Counted from the first letter of the stretch, positions 15,808 to 25,072 are shown. The stretch is DNA of 64,000 bases from Streptomyces sp. NBC_01451 (GCF_036227485.1 NZ_CP109479.1:744001-808000), one strand, 5' to 3'. Notes: generated by a model from the sequence alone, not told the origin. Numbers and translations: made by a program.

Positions 15808-18026
15808 GCGCCGCGCCGAACTCCCGGGCCAGGCGCCGCTCGGCCCCGCCCCGCCGCACGGTTCCGAAGGGCAGCGGCAGGTCCGTGCGCACTCCGACGA
15901 TCCTCCAGATGGAGGCCGTGGAGTGCGGCGCGGCCTCGCTCGCCATGGTCCTCGGTCACTACGGGCGGCACATCCCCCTGGAGGAGCTGCGCATCGCCTG
16001 CGGTGTGTCGCGGGACGGCTCACGCGCCAGCAACCTCCTGAAGGCGGCCCGGAGTTACGGTCTGACGGCCAAGGGCATGCAGATGGACACGGCCGCGCTC
16101 GCCGAGGTGGACGCGCCCGCGATCCTGTTCTGGGAGTTCAACCACTACGTCGTCCTCGACGGCATGGGCCGCCGCCTCGGCCGGCGCGGGGTGTACGTCA
16201 ACGACCCCGGCAAGGGCCGCCGGTTCGTGCCGATGGAGGACTTCGACTCCAGTTTCACCGGTGTCGTCCTCGTCATGGAGCCGGGCCCCGACTTCGAGCG
16301 CGGCGGGCGCAGACCGGGCGTCCTGGGTGCCATGCCGGCCCGGCTGCGCGGCACTTCGGGCACGATGCCCGCCGCGATCCTGGCGAGTCTGCTGCTGGTG
16401 GCGGTGGGCGCCGCGATGCCCGCGCTCAGCCGCACCTACATCGACACGTTCCTGATCGGCGGCCGGACCTCGATGCTGGAGGTGCTGTTCGCGTCGATGG
16501 GCGCGTGCGTGGCACTGACCCTCGTACTGACCTGGCTGCAGCAGGCGAACCTGCTGCACGGCCGCATCATCTCCTCGACCCTGAGCAGCGCCCGCTTCCT
16601 GCGCCATCTGCTGCGCCTCCCGGTCACCTTCTTCTCCCAGCGCAGCCCGGCCGACCTGGTCCAGCGCCTCCAGTCGAACGACGCGGTGGCCGAGACGCTG
16701 GCCCGCGACCTCGCGGCGGCGGGTGTCGACGCGTTCGTCGTCGTGCTGTACGCGGTGCTCCTCTACACGTACGACCCGCAGCTCACGGCCGTCGGCATCG
16801 GTGTGGCGCTGCTCAACATCGTGGCCATGCGGGTGGTGATCCGGCTGCGCGCGACCCGGACCGCCAAACTGCGCGCGGACAACGCCCGGTTGACCAACAC
16901 CGCATATTCCGGGCTCCAGTTGATCGAGACGATGAAGGCGACCGGTGGCGAGGAGGGGTATTTCCGCAAGTGGGCCGGGCAGCACGCGACCACGCTGGAG
17001 GAGCAGCAGCGGCTCGGCGTGCCGAGTGCCTGGCTGGGGGTGGTCGCGCCGACGCTCGCGACGCTGAACAGCGCGCTGATCCTGTGGATCGGCGGGATGC
17101 GGGCCGTCGAGGGCCATATGTCCGTGGGTCTGCTGGTGGCCTTCCAGGCCCTGGTCGTGCGGTTCACCGCACCCCTCACCCGGCTCAACGGTGTGGCGGG
17201 CCGCATCCAGGACTTCGCGGCGGACGTGGCCCGGCTCAAGGACGTCGAGAACTTCCGGGCGGACCCGCTGTACGCCCGCCCGGGCGGCGGCGATTCGACG
17301 CGCCGACTGCACGGCCACGTCGAGCTGCAGAACATCACCTTCGGCTACAGCCCGCTCGACAAGCCCCTGCTGACCGGCTTCGACCTGACCGTCGGTCCGG
17401 GGCAGCAGGTGGCGCTGGTCGGTGGCTCCGGCAGCGGCAAGTCGACTGTCTCCAGGCTGATTTCGGGTCTGTACGCGCCCTGGGAGGGCGTCATCCGGAT
17501 CGACGGGCAGCGCCTGGAGGACATTCCGCGCGGCGCGCTGGCCGCCTCGGTGTCCTTCGTCGACCAGGACGTGTTCCTCTTCGAGGGCAGTGTCCGCGAC
17601 AACGTGGCGCTGTGGGACCCGTCGATCCCCGACGAGTCGGTGGTGGCGGCACTTGAGGACGCGGCACTGTACGACGTCGTCACGCGCCGCCCGGGCGGGA
17701 TCCACAGCCGGGTCGAGCAGGACGGGCGGAACTTCTCCGGCGGTCAGCGTCAACGCCTGGAGATCGCGCGGGCGTTGGTGCGCAACCCGAGCATTCTCGT
17801 CCTCGACGAGGTGACCAGCGCGCTGGACGCGGAGACCGAGCAGAGGGTGATCGACAACCTGCGCAAACGCGGCTGTGCCTGTGTGGTGATCGCCCACCGG
17901 CTCTCCACCGTGCGCGACAGCGACGAGATCGTCGTACTCCAGCACGGCACGATCGTGGAACGCGGGCGGCACGACGCCCTGGTGGCGGCCGGCGGGGCGT
18001 ACGCCGAGCTGGTCAGGGAGCGATGA
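15804..18026 (+). CDS. NHLM/NHLP-type bacteriocin exporter: C39 peptidase-permease-ATPase
   Basis: This 740-residue peptidase-containing ABC transporter cuts double-glycine leaders and exports the core. The C39 peptidase domain (about 28-165) has Gln35, Cys41 (VECGAAS), His114 (FNHYVVLDG) and Asp134 (VNDPGKG). Six membrane helices follow (about 190-480). The ATPase has Walker A GGSGSGKST near 543, signature FSGGQRQR near 645, Walker B LVLDEVTSALD and the H-loop VIAHR. The intact catalytic residues support cleavage of the upstream peptide after GG. The GTG start overlaps the HlyD stop, and the next exporter begins one base after this stop. Confidence 0.9.
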   Translation: MSAAPNSRARRRSAPPRRTVPKGSGRSVRTPTILQMEAVECGAASLAMVLGHYGRHIPLEELRIACGVSRDGSRASNLLKAARSYGLTAKGMQMDTAALAEVDAPAILFWEFNHYVVLDGMGRRLGRRGVYVNDPGKGRRFVPMEDFDSSFTGVVLVMEPGPDFERGGRRPGVLGAMPARLRGTSGTMPAAILASLLLVAVGAAMPALSRTYIDTFLIGGRTSMLEVLFASMGACVALTLVLTWLQQANLLHGRIISSTLSSARFLRHLLRLPVTFFSQRSPADLVQRLQSNDAVAETLARDLAAAGVDAFVVVLYAVLLYTYDPQLTAVGIGVALLNIVAMRVVIRLRATRTAKLRADNARLTNTAYSGLQLIETMKATGGEEGYFRKWAGQHATTLEEQQRLGVPSAWLGVVAPTLATLNSALILWIGGMRAVEGHMSVGLLVAFQALVVRFTAPLTRLNGVAGRIQDFAADVARLKDVENFRADPLYARPGGGDSTRRLHGHVELQNITFGYSPLDKPLLTGFDLTVGPGQQVALVGGSGSGKSTVSRLISGLYAPWEGVIRIDGQRLEDIPRGALAASVSFVDQDVFLFEGSVRDNVALWDPSIPDESVVAALEDAALYDVVTRRPGGIHSRVEQDGRNFSGGQRQRLEIARALVRNPSILVLDEVTSALDAETEQRVIDNLRKRGCACVVIAHRLSTVRDSDEIVVLQHGTIVERGRHDALVAAGGAYAELVRER

Positions 18027-18027
18027 G

Positions 18028-20850
18028 ATGACGACGGTCCACGAAGGCGACGCCGATGTCGTCCTCGCCGCGCTCGGACAGCTGGGAACGCGGTTCGACC
18101 TGTCCGGGCAGGGGCGCCTCGATCTCGAAGGCCCGCAGGTGCTGTGGCTGGTCGCGGCCGGCGCGCTCGACCTGTACGCGGTCGACGCCGTGGAGCAGGG
18201 CCAGTGGCACCACATCGGCCGGCTGGAGGCGGGCGCGCTGCTGCTCGGCCCGGTCACCGGCCCGGACCACACGCTGGTCGCCCGCCCGGTGCGCGACTGC
18301 GTGGTGCACCGCATCGGGCTGCGCGAGCTGTACCGGTCGCCGGACACGGAGACCTGGTCGTACGACGAGTACGGCAACGCCCGGTACGTGCCCCCGGCGA
18401 CCAGCCCGCTGGAGTACGCCCTCGCCCTGGGCGTCGGCCGAGGCCTGTCGGTCCTCTTCCAGGCACCGATGGCCTCGGAACGGGCCGCCGCGCCGGCCGA
18501 CGACGACGTGTTCTGGATGCAGGTCCCGCCGGGCAGCGTCCGGTACGGGTCGCTGTACGGGGCGGAGGCCGCCGCCGACCTGCTGATGGACCCCGGGGTC
18601 TGGCAGGGCATGGTCGACCAGCAGTACCGGCTGCTCACCACCCTCGACCGGTGGATCGAGCAGCTGGAACGCAGCCACGAGACCCGTACGGCGGCCGGCA
18701 TCAGGGCGGGCGAGGCCGTCCGCGCGCAGGCCGACCGGACGCTGCTGGCGTCGATCGGGAGGCCGTCGGCGAAACGCACGACCGCCGCCGACGCCGACGC
18801 CACGTACGCGGCCTGCAAACTCGTCGCCGAGGCGGCGGGCATCACACTCGCCGAGCCCGCGCGGAGCGGCACCGAGAGCGACCGGCTCGACCCGGTCGAG
18901 CGGATCGCGCTCGCCTCCCGTGTCCGTACCCGGGCCGTCCGGCTCGACGGGCGCTGGTGGCACGACGACGTCGGCCCGCTGATCGGTCACCGCAGTCTGT
19001 CGGGCACCCCGGTCGCACTGCTGTGGCGACGCGGCGGCTATGTGGCCGTGCACCCCTCGTCGGGACGCGAGACACCGGTGGAGAAGGCGAACGCGGCGGA
19101 GTTCGAGGAGCGGGCGGTGATGTTCTACCGCCCGCTGCCCGAACGCGGGATGAGCCCGCTGCGGCTGCTCCGGTTCAGCATGGGCGGCAGCCGGGGCGAC
19201 GTGGTGAACCTGCTGCTGAGCAGCCTGGTGACGATCGCCATCGGCGCTCTGGTGCCCGTCGCCACCGGCAAGGTGCTCGGCGAGTTCGTGCCGAAGGCGC
19301 AGACCACGCTGATCGTCCAGTTCTGTCTCGCCGTGATGATCAGCAGTGTGGTGGCTGCGGCCTTCACCCTGCTGCAGAACCTCACCCTGCTCCGCATGGA
19401 GGGCCGGATCGAGGCGACGCTCCAACCGGCCGTCTGGGACCGCCTGTTGCGGCTGCCGACGAAGTTCTTCACCGAGCGCTCGACCGGTGAGCTGGCGAGT
19501 GCGGCGATGGGCATCAGCGCGATCCGCAAGCTGCTGGCGGGAGTTGCTCCCGTCGTCACGCAGTCGGTCACGGTGGCGGCGATGAACCTCGGCCTGCTCC
19601 TCTACTACAGCGTCCCGATGGCACTCGCTGCGGTCGGCATGCTCGTGGTGATCGCCGCCGTGTTCCTGGGTCTCGGGCTGTGGCAGGTGCGCTGGCAGCG
19701 GCGGCTGATCGCGCTGTCCAACAAGCTGAACAACCAGGCCTTCCAGACCCTGCGAGGCCTGCCCAAACTACGGGTGGCGGCAGCCGAGAACTACGCGTAC
19801 GCGGCCTGGGCGGGCGAGTTCGCGCGCAGCCGCGAGCTTCAGCAGAAGGTCGGCCGCATCAAGAACCTCACCACGGTGCTGGGCGCGGTGTACCTGCCGG
19901 TGTGCACCCTGCTGATGTTCATGCTGCTGGCGGGGCCGGCGCGCGGTGCGATGTCGGCGGCGGCCTTCCTCACCTTCAACACCTCGGTGACGATGCTCCT
20001 GACCTCGGTCACCCAGCTGACCGGCGCCTTCGTCTCCGGCGTGGCCGCGCTCCCGCTGTACGAGGAGATCAAGCCGGTGCTGGAGGCGACCCCGGAGGTA
20101 CGCGTCGCCAGCACCCGGCCGGGTGTGCTGACCGGCGCGATCGAGGCCCGCCGTCTCTCCTTCCGCTACACGGACGACGGCCCGCTCGTCCTGGACGACG
20201 TGTCCTTCCAGGTGCGGGCGGGCGAGTTCGTGGCGATCGTCGGCCCCAGCGGCTGCGGCAAGTCGACGCTGCTGCGCCTGCTGATCGGCTTCGACAGACC
20301 GGTCTCGGGCAGTGTGCTGTACGACGGCCAGGACCTGGGCGCCCTCGACCAGTCGGCCGTACGGCGCCAGTGCGGCGTGGTGCTCCAGCACGCCCAGCCG
20401 ATGACGGGTTCGATCCTGGACGTCATCTGCGGCACCGAGCCCTACACACCGGAGGAGGCGATGGCCGCCGCCGGGATGGCGGGTCTGGCCGAGGACATCA
20501 AGCGGATGCCGATGGGCCTGCACACCATCGTCCAGGGCAGCGGCGCGGTCTCGGGCGGCCAGCGCCAGCGGCTGATGATCGCGCAGGCGCTGATCCGCAG
20601 GCCGCGCATCCTCTTCTTCGACGAGGCGACCAGCGCCCTGGACAACGAGACCCAGCGCACGGTCATCGAGAGCACCCGCGCGCTGAACGCCACCCGGATC
20701 GTGATCGCCCACCGCCTGTCCACGGTGCTGGACGCGGACCGGGTGATCGTGATGGAGGACGGCAAGGTCGCCCAGCAGGGCACCCCGGCCGAGCTGCTGG
20801 CGGACACGGGCGGGCGGCTGCACGAACTGGTGCGACGGCAGCTGGCGTAG
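18028..20850 (+). CDS. NHLM/NHLP-type bacteriocin exporter: second permease-ATPase subunit
   Basis: This 940-residue ABC transporter is the partner subunit typical of NHLM systems. The first ~370 residues are a soluble extension lacking the C39 catalytic residues. Its opening part resembles a cyclic-nucleotide-binding or cupin-like sensor domain (moderate confidence). The membrane domain spans about 385-680. The ATPase has Walker A GPSGCGKST near 742, signature VSGGQRQRL near 840 and Walker B LFFDEATSALD. It begins one base after the preceding exporter and likely heterodimerises with it. The soluble part may gate export. It is the last gene of the peptide operon. Confidence 0.9.
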   Translation: MTTVHEGDADVVLAALGQLGTRFDLSGQGRLDLEGPQVLWLVAAGALDLYAVDAVEQGQWHHIGRLEAGALLLGPVTGPDHTLVARPVRDCVVHRIGLRELYRSPDTETWSYDEYGNARYVPPATSPLEYALALGVGRGLSVLFQAPMASERAAAPADDDVFWMQVPPGSVRYGSLYGAEAAADLLMDPGVWQGMVDQQYRLLTTLDRWIEQLERSHETRTAAGIRAGEAVRAQADRTLLASIGRPSAKRTTAADADATYAACKLVAEAAGITLAEPARSGTESDRLDPVERIALASRVRTRAVRLDGRWWHDDVGPLIGHRSLSGTPVALLWRRGGYVAVHPSSGRETPVEKANAAEFEERAVMFYRPLPERGMSPLRLLRFSMGGSRGDVVNLLLSSLVTIAIGALVPVATGKVLGEFVPKAQTTLIVQFCLAVMISSVVAAAFTLLQNLTLLRMEGRIEATLQPAVWDRLLRLPTKFFTERSTGELASAAMGISAIRKLLAGVAPVVTQSVTVAAMNLGLLLYYSVPMALAAVGMLVVIAAVFLGLGLWQVRWQRRLIALSNKLNNQAFQTLRGLPKLRVAAAENYAYAAWAGEFARSRELQQKVGRIKNLTTVLGAVYLPVCTLLMFMLLAGPARGAMSAAAFLTFNTSVTMLLTSVTQLTGAFVSGVAALPLYEEIKPVLEATPEVRVASTRPGVLTGAIEARRLSFRYTDDGPLVLDDVSFQVRAGEFVAIVGPSGCGKSTLLRLLIGFDRPVSGSVLYDGQDLGALDQSAVRRQCGVVLQHAQPMTGSILDVICGTEPYTPEEAMAAAGMAGLAEDIKRMPMGLHTIVQGSGAVSGGQRQRLMIAQALIRRPRILFFDEATSALDNETQRTVIESTRALNATRIVIAHRLSTVLDADRVIVMEDGKVAQQGTPAELLADTGGRLHELVRRQLA

Positions 20851-20914
20851 CGAGGGGCCGCGAAGCGAAGCCGCCTCCGGGCTGCCGCCGGGCGCATCGA
20901 CACATCACCCCTAA

Positions 20915-20966
20915 CGATACTTTGCCGTTTCGATACTTTGCCGTTTCGATGGAAATGGTCTAACCT
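20915..20966 (+). promoter_or_regulatory. Promoter with tandem 16-bp direct repeat upstream of the MFS gene
   Basis: The 16-base unit CGATACTTTGCCGTTT occurs at 20915-20930 and 20931-20946, with a third start CGAT at 20947. TTGCCG (20938-20943) and TAACCT (20961-20966) with a 17-base spacer form a good sigma-70-type promoter, with the -35 box inside the second repeat. A regulator bound there would block RNA polymerase. Confidence 0.55.
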
Positions 20967-20981
20967 CAAGGGGCCGGGTGT

Positions 20982-20996
20982 ACGAAACCGTTTCGT
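20982..20996. promoter_or_regulatory. 15-bp palindrome (TetR-type operator candidate)
   Basis: ACGAAAC-C-GTTTCGT is a perfect palindrome lying about 15-30 bases after the predicted -10 box and 90 bases before the MFS start. This placement suits a TetR-family repressor of a drug exporter, but no such regulator gene is adjacent. Confidence 0.55.
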
Positions 20997-21084
20997 TTAC
21001 ATACTCGTAACTCCCGGTCCCCTTCGCCTTCCGTCACCACTCGTCGCTCCACTCCACGAGCGACCTTCCCTGGAGTGTGCTCAA

Positions 21085-22596
21085 ATGCCCCAGTCCCTTA
21101 CCGAAGGCGCCCCGAAGGGCGTCGGGCACGACACGGACAAGGAGTCCGCCGCGCCGAACCCGAAGCGGTGGTGGATCCTCGCGATCATCGGAATCGCGCA
21201 GCTGATGGTGGTCCTCGACGCCACCATCGTGAACATCGCGCTTCCCTCCGCACAGGCCGACCTCGGCTTCTCCGACGGCAACCGGCAGTGGGTCGTCACG
21301 GCGTACGCGCTGGCCTTCGCCTCCCTGCTGCTGCTCGGCGGCCGGATCGCCGACCTGTTCGGGCGCAAGCCCGCCTTCCTCATCGGCGTCGCCGGATTCG
21401 CCGGCGCCTCGGTCCTCGGCGGCGCCGCGAACGGCTTCGAGATGCTGGTCGTCGCCCGGGCACTCCAGGGTGTCTTCGGCGCACTGCTCGCACCGGCCGC
21501 GCTCTCACTCCTCAACACGACCTTCACCGACGCGCGCGAGAAGGCCCGCGCGTTCAGCGTGTACGGCGCCATCGCCGGGGCCGGCGGCGCGGTGGGCCTG
21601 TTGCTCGGCGGCCTGCTGACCGACGCGCTCGACTGGCGCTGGACGCTGTACGTGAACCTGGTCTTCGCCGTCGTGGCCTTCGTCGGCGGCTGGATGCTGC
21701 TGAGCAACCACCGTGACGCCGCCAACTCCAGGATCGACGTCCCGGGCACGCTGCTGGTCTCCGCCGGTCTCTTCTCCGTCGTCTACGGCTTCTCCAACGC
21801 CGAGACGCACGACTGGAGTTCACCGCAGACCTGGGGCTTCCTGACCGCGGGCGTACTGCTCCTCGCGGCGTTCGCCCGGTGGCAGACCCGTGCGAAGCAC
21901 CCGCTGCTGCCGATGCGCGTCCTGCTGGACCGCGATCGTGCGGCCTCGTTCCTCACGGTGCTCATCTCCGGCGCCGCGATGTTCGGCGTCTTCCTCTTCC
22001 TCACCTACTACCTGCAGCTGAACCTCGGCTTCAGCCCGACCAGGACCGGCCTGGCCTTCATGCCGATGATGGCGGCCCTGATGGTCGCGGCCCAGGTGTC
22101 CACCACCATGCTCGTGCCCCGCTTCGGGCCGAAGATCATCATCCCGGCGGGCTTCGCCCTCGGTGCGGCCGGCATGGCCTGGCTGACCGGCATCGGCGTC
22201 GGCTCGTCCTTCAGCACCGCCGTACTCCCGCAACTGCTGGTGATCGGCGCGGGCATGGGCGCCATCATGCCGCCCGCGATGCAGCTGGCCACCAGCGGGA
22301 TCGGCGCCGAGGACGCGGGCGTGGCCTCCGCCACGGTCAACACCATGCAGCAGGTGGGCGGTTCGATCGGTACGGCGCTGCTGAGCACGCTCGCCGCGAG
22401 CGCCGCGACCAACTACCTGTCCGGCCGGAACGCGGCCGACAAGCTGGTCCAGGCCCAGTCGACGATCGAGAGCTACACCACCGCCTTCTGGTGGTCGGCG
22501 GGCTTCTTCGCCGCGGGCGCCCTGATCACCTCCCTGCTGTACCGCCCCGGTGTCCCGGTCCAGGACGAGAACGCCGCACCTGTCGTCCACATGTGA
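21085..22596 (+). CDS. DHA2-family MFS drug exporter (14 membrane helices)
   Basis: This 503-residue major facilitator of the DHA2 group exports drugs with proton exchange. The DHA2 signature is visible: LDATIVNIALPSAQADL in helix 1, the motif A-like GGRIADLFGRKPAF, and PAALSLLNTTF in the motif C region. Fourteen helices fit the length. The ATG at 21085 was chosen because TGGAG lies about 10 bases upstream and the preceding 49 codons look like untranslated leader. The promoter carries a tandem repeat and a palindrome, pointing to repressor control. A rho-independent hairpin follows 24 bases after the stop. The substrate is not predictable; it could protect against a product exported nearby. 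Confidence 0.9.
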   Translation: MPQSLTEGAPKGVGHDTDKESAAPNPKRWWILAIIGIAQLMVVLDATIVNIALPSAQADLGFSDGNRQWVVTAYALAFASLLLLGGRIADLFGRKPAFLIGVAGFAGASVLGGAANGFEMLVVARALQGVFGALLAPAALSLLNTTFTDAREKARAFSVYGAIAGAGGAVGLLLGGLLTDALDWRWTLYVNLVFAVVAFVGGWMLLSNHRDAANSRIDVPGTLLVSAGLFSVVYGFSNAETHDWSSPQTWGFLTAGVLLLAAFARWQTRAKHPLLPMRVLLDRDRAASFLTVLISGAAMFGVFLFLTYYLQLNLGFSPTRTGLAFMPMMAALMVAAQVSTTMLVPRFGPKIIIPAGFALGAAGMAWLTGIGVGSSFSTAVLPQLLVIGAGMGAIMPPAMQLATSGIGAEDAGVASATVNTMQQVGGSIGTALLSTLAASAATNYLSGRNAADKLVQAQSTIESYTTAFWWSAGFFAAGALITSLLYRPGVPVQDENAAPVVHM

Positions 22597-22620
22597 CCCG
22601 CCCGGGTCGCCGAGGCCGAG

Positions 22621-22652
22621 GGGGCCGCCGTCCGTAGGGAGACGGCGGCCCC
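22621..22652 (+). terminator. Terminator after the MFS gene
   Basis: A perfect 12-bp stem (22621-22632 with 22641-22652) with an 8-base loop is followed by TTCG. It begins 24 bases after the MFS stop. Confidence 0.8.
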
Positions 22653-22828
22653 TTCGTCCGTCGCGGCGTCCCGAGCAGTAAGTGCACAGTGCACGGAATG
22701 TCAATCAGTACAGCCATAATTCACCTTGTCGAGTGAACTAGATCTTGCGCACGGCGTGTCAGGGATGGTCCGGACGCAACCGGGGTAGCTACCGAGATCG
22801 AATGCGCCCCCGCCGAGGTGGAGCAGCC

Positions 22829-23239
22829 ATGACGCCGGAAGCCGACGACCGCATCCCCCGGCCGCCCGCACACACGGCCCCGGACTCGTCCGGGGCCCTC
22901 ACGCCGACGGCCAACCCGTATGCCCGTACCTATGCGAACGGGCCGTTCACCGTGGTCGAGGTCTTCGGCGAGATCGACCTGGCGACCGCGGGCTTCCTCG
23001 CCGAGCATCTGGACGCGGCGACCTCGCGCGCCGGCCCCGACGTCCTGGTCGACCTCCGGCAGGTCGGCTTCTTCGACTGCTCCGGCCTGCGCGAACTGTG
23101 CCGCGCCGACACCCGGGCCCGCGAGCGCGGCGGACGGCTGCGCCTGGTCTGCGACACACCCCGCCTCCACCGGCTGCTGCGCGCCGCCCTGCTGCTCCAC
23201 CGTTTCCCGCCCCTCCCCGGCATCCCGGAGCCGGAGTAG
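22829..23239 (+). CDS. STAS-domain anti-sigma factor antagonist
   Basis: This 136-residue protein has a single STAS domain (about residues 35-130). The phosphorylatable serine is in FDCSGLRELC, the usual D-x-S-G context of SpoIIAA/RsbV proteins. Dephosphorylated, such proteins bind an anti-sigma kinase and release the sigma factor; PP2C phosphatases like the three in this window reverse the phosphorylation. The ATG at 22829 was chosen for GGTGGAGC upstream and because the domain starts soon after. No anti-sigma kinase or sigma gene is adjacent. The N-terminal 30 residues are proline-rich and variable. Confidence 0.85.
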   Translation: MTPEADDRIPRPPAHTAPDSSGALTPTANPYARTYANGPFTVVEVFGEIDLATAGFLAEHLDAATSRAGPDVLVDLRQVGFFDCSGLRELCRADTRARERGGRLRLVCDTPRLHRLLRAALLLHRFPPLPGIPEPE

Positions 23240-23274
23240 GGGAAGCGGTCCCGCCTTCGCGCGCATATGCCGAT

Positions 23275-23309
23275 GGGCCGGCCGGTGGCCCCACACCACC
23301 GACCGGCCC
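23275..23309. terminator. Convergent terminator between the STAS and inhibitor genes
   Basis: A 14-bp stem with one mismatch (23275-23288 with 23296-23309) and a 7-base loop lies midway between the two convergent stops. Confidence 0.65.
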
Positions 23310-23403
23310 TGCTGCGAGATCGCGCGGCTTCCCGCGACACAGGGTTCGCACTCCCCATCCGCGTGCGCCCTGCGTTGCTCACGGCAGCGCGCGACCCCGG
23401 TCC

Positions 23404-23838
23404 CTAGAACGTGAAGACGGCCGTCCCGTAGGTGTTCTTCACGCACTCGTTCGCGAAAGTCCGCTCGTAGGCGACCCGCCGGCCCCGCCACACGCCCTCG
23501 ACGGTGACGACCACGGGGTCGAACTGCTTGGTGCACTTCACGTCGCCCCTGGGCGCCAGCAGGTCGAAGTCCCCACCGGCGGCCCGGAGTTCCGCACAGG
23601 CCTCGGACGCGGCCGGGTGGGTGCCCGAGGCGGTCGGGGCACAGGTCAGGGTGACGGCACGCTCGGGCGTGACGGTGGCCGCGGTGTCACCGTGCCCCGT
23701 GGTGAGCACCAGGGCCGAGGGTGCGTAGAGCCCGGAGGGGGCGGAGCCCGGGGCGGCGACGGCGGCCCCTGTGAAGGGGGCGCAGACGGCGGTGGCCGTC
23801 AGGGTCAGAGTCGCTGCCCAGCGCGCGGTGTTCGGCAT
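23404..23838 (-). CDS. Streptomyces subtilisin inhibitor (SSI)-family protease inhibitor, Lys at P1
   Basis: This 144-residue secreted inhibitor has a signal peptide (about 1-29) and a mature domain of about 115 residues, the family length. Cys66, Cys81, Cys102 and Cys132 keep the SSI spacing (15 and 30) for two disulfides. The reactive loop reads C-T-K-Q-F-D-P, where SSI has C-P-M-V-Y-D-P. P1 is therefore Lys104 rather than Met, predicting preference for trypsin-like proteases, as in plasminostreptin. The ATG at 23838 is 9 bases after GGAAGG, which excludes the ATG at 23847 and the longer frame. It likely controls the host's own extracellular serine proteases before aerial growth (family knowledge). 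Confidence 0.92.
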   Translation of the reverse strand: MPNTARWAATLTLTATAVCAPFTGAAVAAPGSAPSGLYAPSALVLTTGHGDTAATVTPERAVTLTCAPTASGTHPAASEACAELRAAGGDFDLLAPRGDVKCTKQFDPVVVTVEGVWRGRRVAYERTFANECVKNTYGTAVFTF

Positions 23839-24234
23839 TGTGTGCATCCTTCCGCTCAGTTCGAAGATGCGAATCGAAGGTCCAACGGTCCGCATGGGTA
23901 CTCGATCCCAGCCGGTCGGGCCGGATCGGCGAGCGTGAGTCTGCCGAGTCCGGCGCCGAAACTCATCTCGACCCCATGCGTTTCAGTAACCTTGCGTATT
24001 GAATCAGTGGCGTGAAGTTACGTGATTCGAACGCGTGAAGCCCGTAACTGAGCGGCCGTTGATCACCCGAGGCGACCGAGTGGCCGGATCCACCTGCTTT
24101 TTTAATCGGCCTGAAACATTCCGGTTCGGCCCCGAGCCGTCCCCTGGACGACCCCCTGTGTTCATAGAGCCAGGTGGCTCATCCCGCCACCGGTGCCGGA
24201 GGCGTTGTCGGAGGCTCGCGCTACGTTGTGCGGC
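23839..24234. other. 400-base gap between inhibitor and hydrolase genes
   Basis: No gene is supported. The left half is relatively AT-rich and should hold the promoter of the inhibitor gene. A T6 run (about 24101-24106) follows a loosely paired region, but I could not assemble a convincing terminator. TACGTT near 24220, just before the next start, could be a -10 box for a leaderless transcript. Confidence 0.4.
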
Positions 24235-24930
24235 ATGAGCGAAGTCGTGTTGGTCGCGGGTGCGCGGCTCGGTGCCTGGGCGTGGGACGAAGTGGTGGTC
24301 GAGCTGCGCGCCGCCGGGCACGGGGTGCACCCGCTGACCTTGTCGGGGCTGGCGGAGCGGCGGGGCGAGCCGGCCGGACAGCAGACGCATGTACGGGACA
24401 TCGTCAAGGAGGTCGAACGCCTCGATCTGCGGGATGTCGTGCTCGTCGGGCACAGTTACGCGGGGATACCCGTCGGGCAGGCCGCCGAGCGGACGGGTGA
24501 GCGGCTGAGGCGGGTGGTGTTCGTCGACGCGAGCGTCCCGGCCGACGGAAAGTCGTTCCTGTGGGGCTGGGACAGTACCGGGGTGGAGACGTCGATCGCC
24601 GAGAACGACGGCTTCTGGCCGATCCCGGCGGCGGACCACTTCGCGGGCCAGGACCTCACCGACGAGCAGATCGCGCGGATCGTGAGCGGCTCCACGCCCC
24701 ACCCCGGGGCCACCCTCACCGAGCCTGCCGTCCTCACGGGCGCGATGAGCGACCTTCCCGCGACCTACGTCAAGTGTCTGCTAGACGACCCGGAACCGTG
24801 CCAGGACGTGGTGGAACTGCTCAAGAGCGACCGGTGGGACCTGGTCGAGCTGGACACCGGGCACTGGCCCATGTTCTCCCGCCCACGCGAACTGGCCGCC
24901 GTCCTGCACCGGTCGGCGACCGGAGACTGA
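24235..24930 (+). CDS. Alpha/beta-fold hydrolase (esterase-like)
   Basis: This 231-residue hydrolase has the nucleophile elbow GHSYAG (Ser near residue 81) and a C-terminal histidine in LDTGHWPMF. The oxyanion region is the unusual LVAGARLGAW rather than HG-x-W. The arrangement resembles the salicylate-esterase/hydroxynitrile-lyase branch. The ATG at 24235 was chosen because the fold begins at once (SEVVLVAG). No ribosome site is visible and TACGTT lies about 10 bases upstream, so it may be leaderless. The substrate is unknown. Confidence 0.82.
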   Translation: MSEVVLVAGARLGAWAWDEVVVELRAAGHGVHPLTLSGLAERRGEPAGQQTHVRDIVKEVERLDLRDVVLVGHSYAGIPVGQAAERTGERLRRVVFVDASVPADGKSFLWGWDSTGVETSIAENDGFWPIPAADHFAGQDLTDEQIARIVSGSTPHPGATLTEPAVLTGAMSDLPATYVKCLLDDPEPCQDVVELLKSDRWDLVELDTGHWPMFSRPRELAAVLHRSATGD

Positions 24931-25072
24931 CCGCACGGCGACGCACGGGTGCGGTGGGCCGCCCTCGCACCCCGGCCGGACCACCGTCCCCGCCGACGGC
25001 ACCCTGATCGCCGTCGGCACCGGAGTCACCCGGCGGGTCGCCCGCCGGCCGTACGCCCCCTGCGGAGACGGC

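Noticed and set aside
24101..24106. T6 run as an intrinsic terminator
   Set aside because: No stable GC stem immediately upstream could be assembled.
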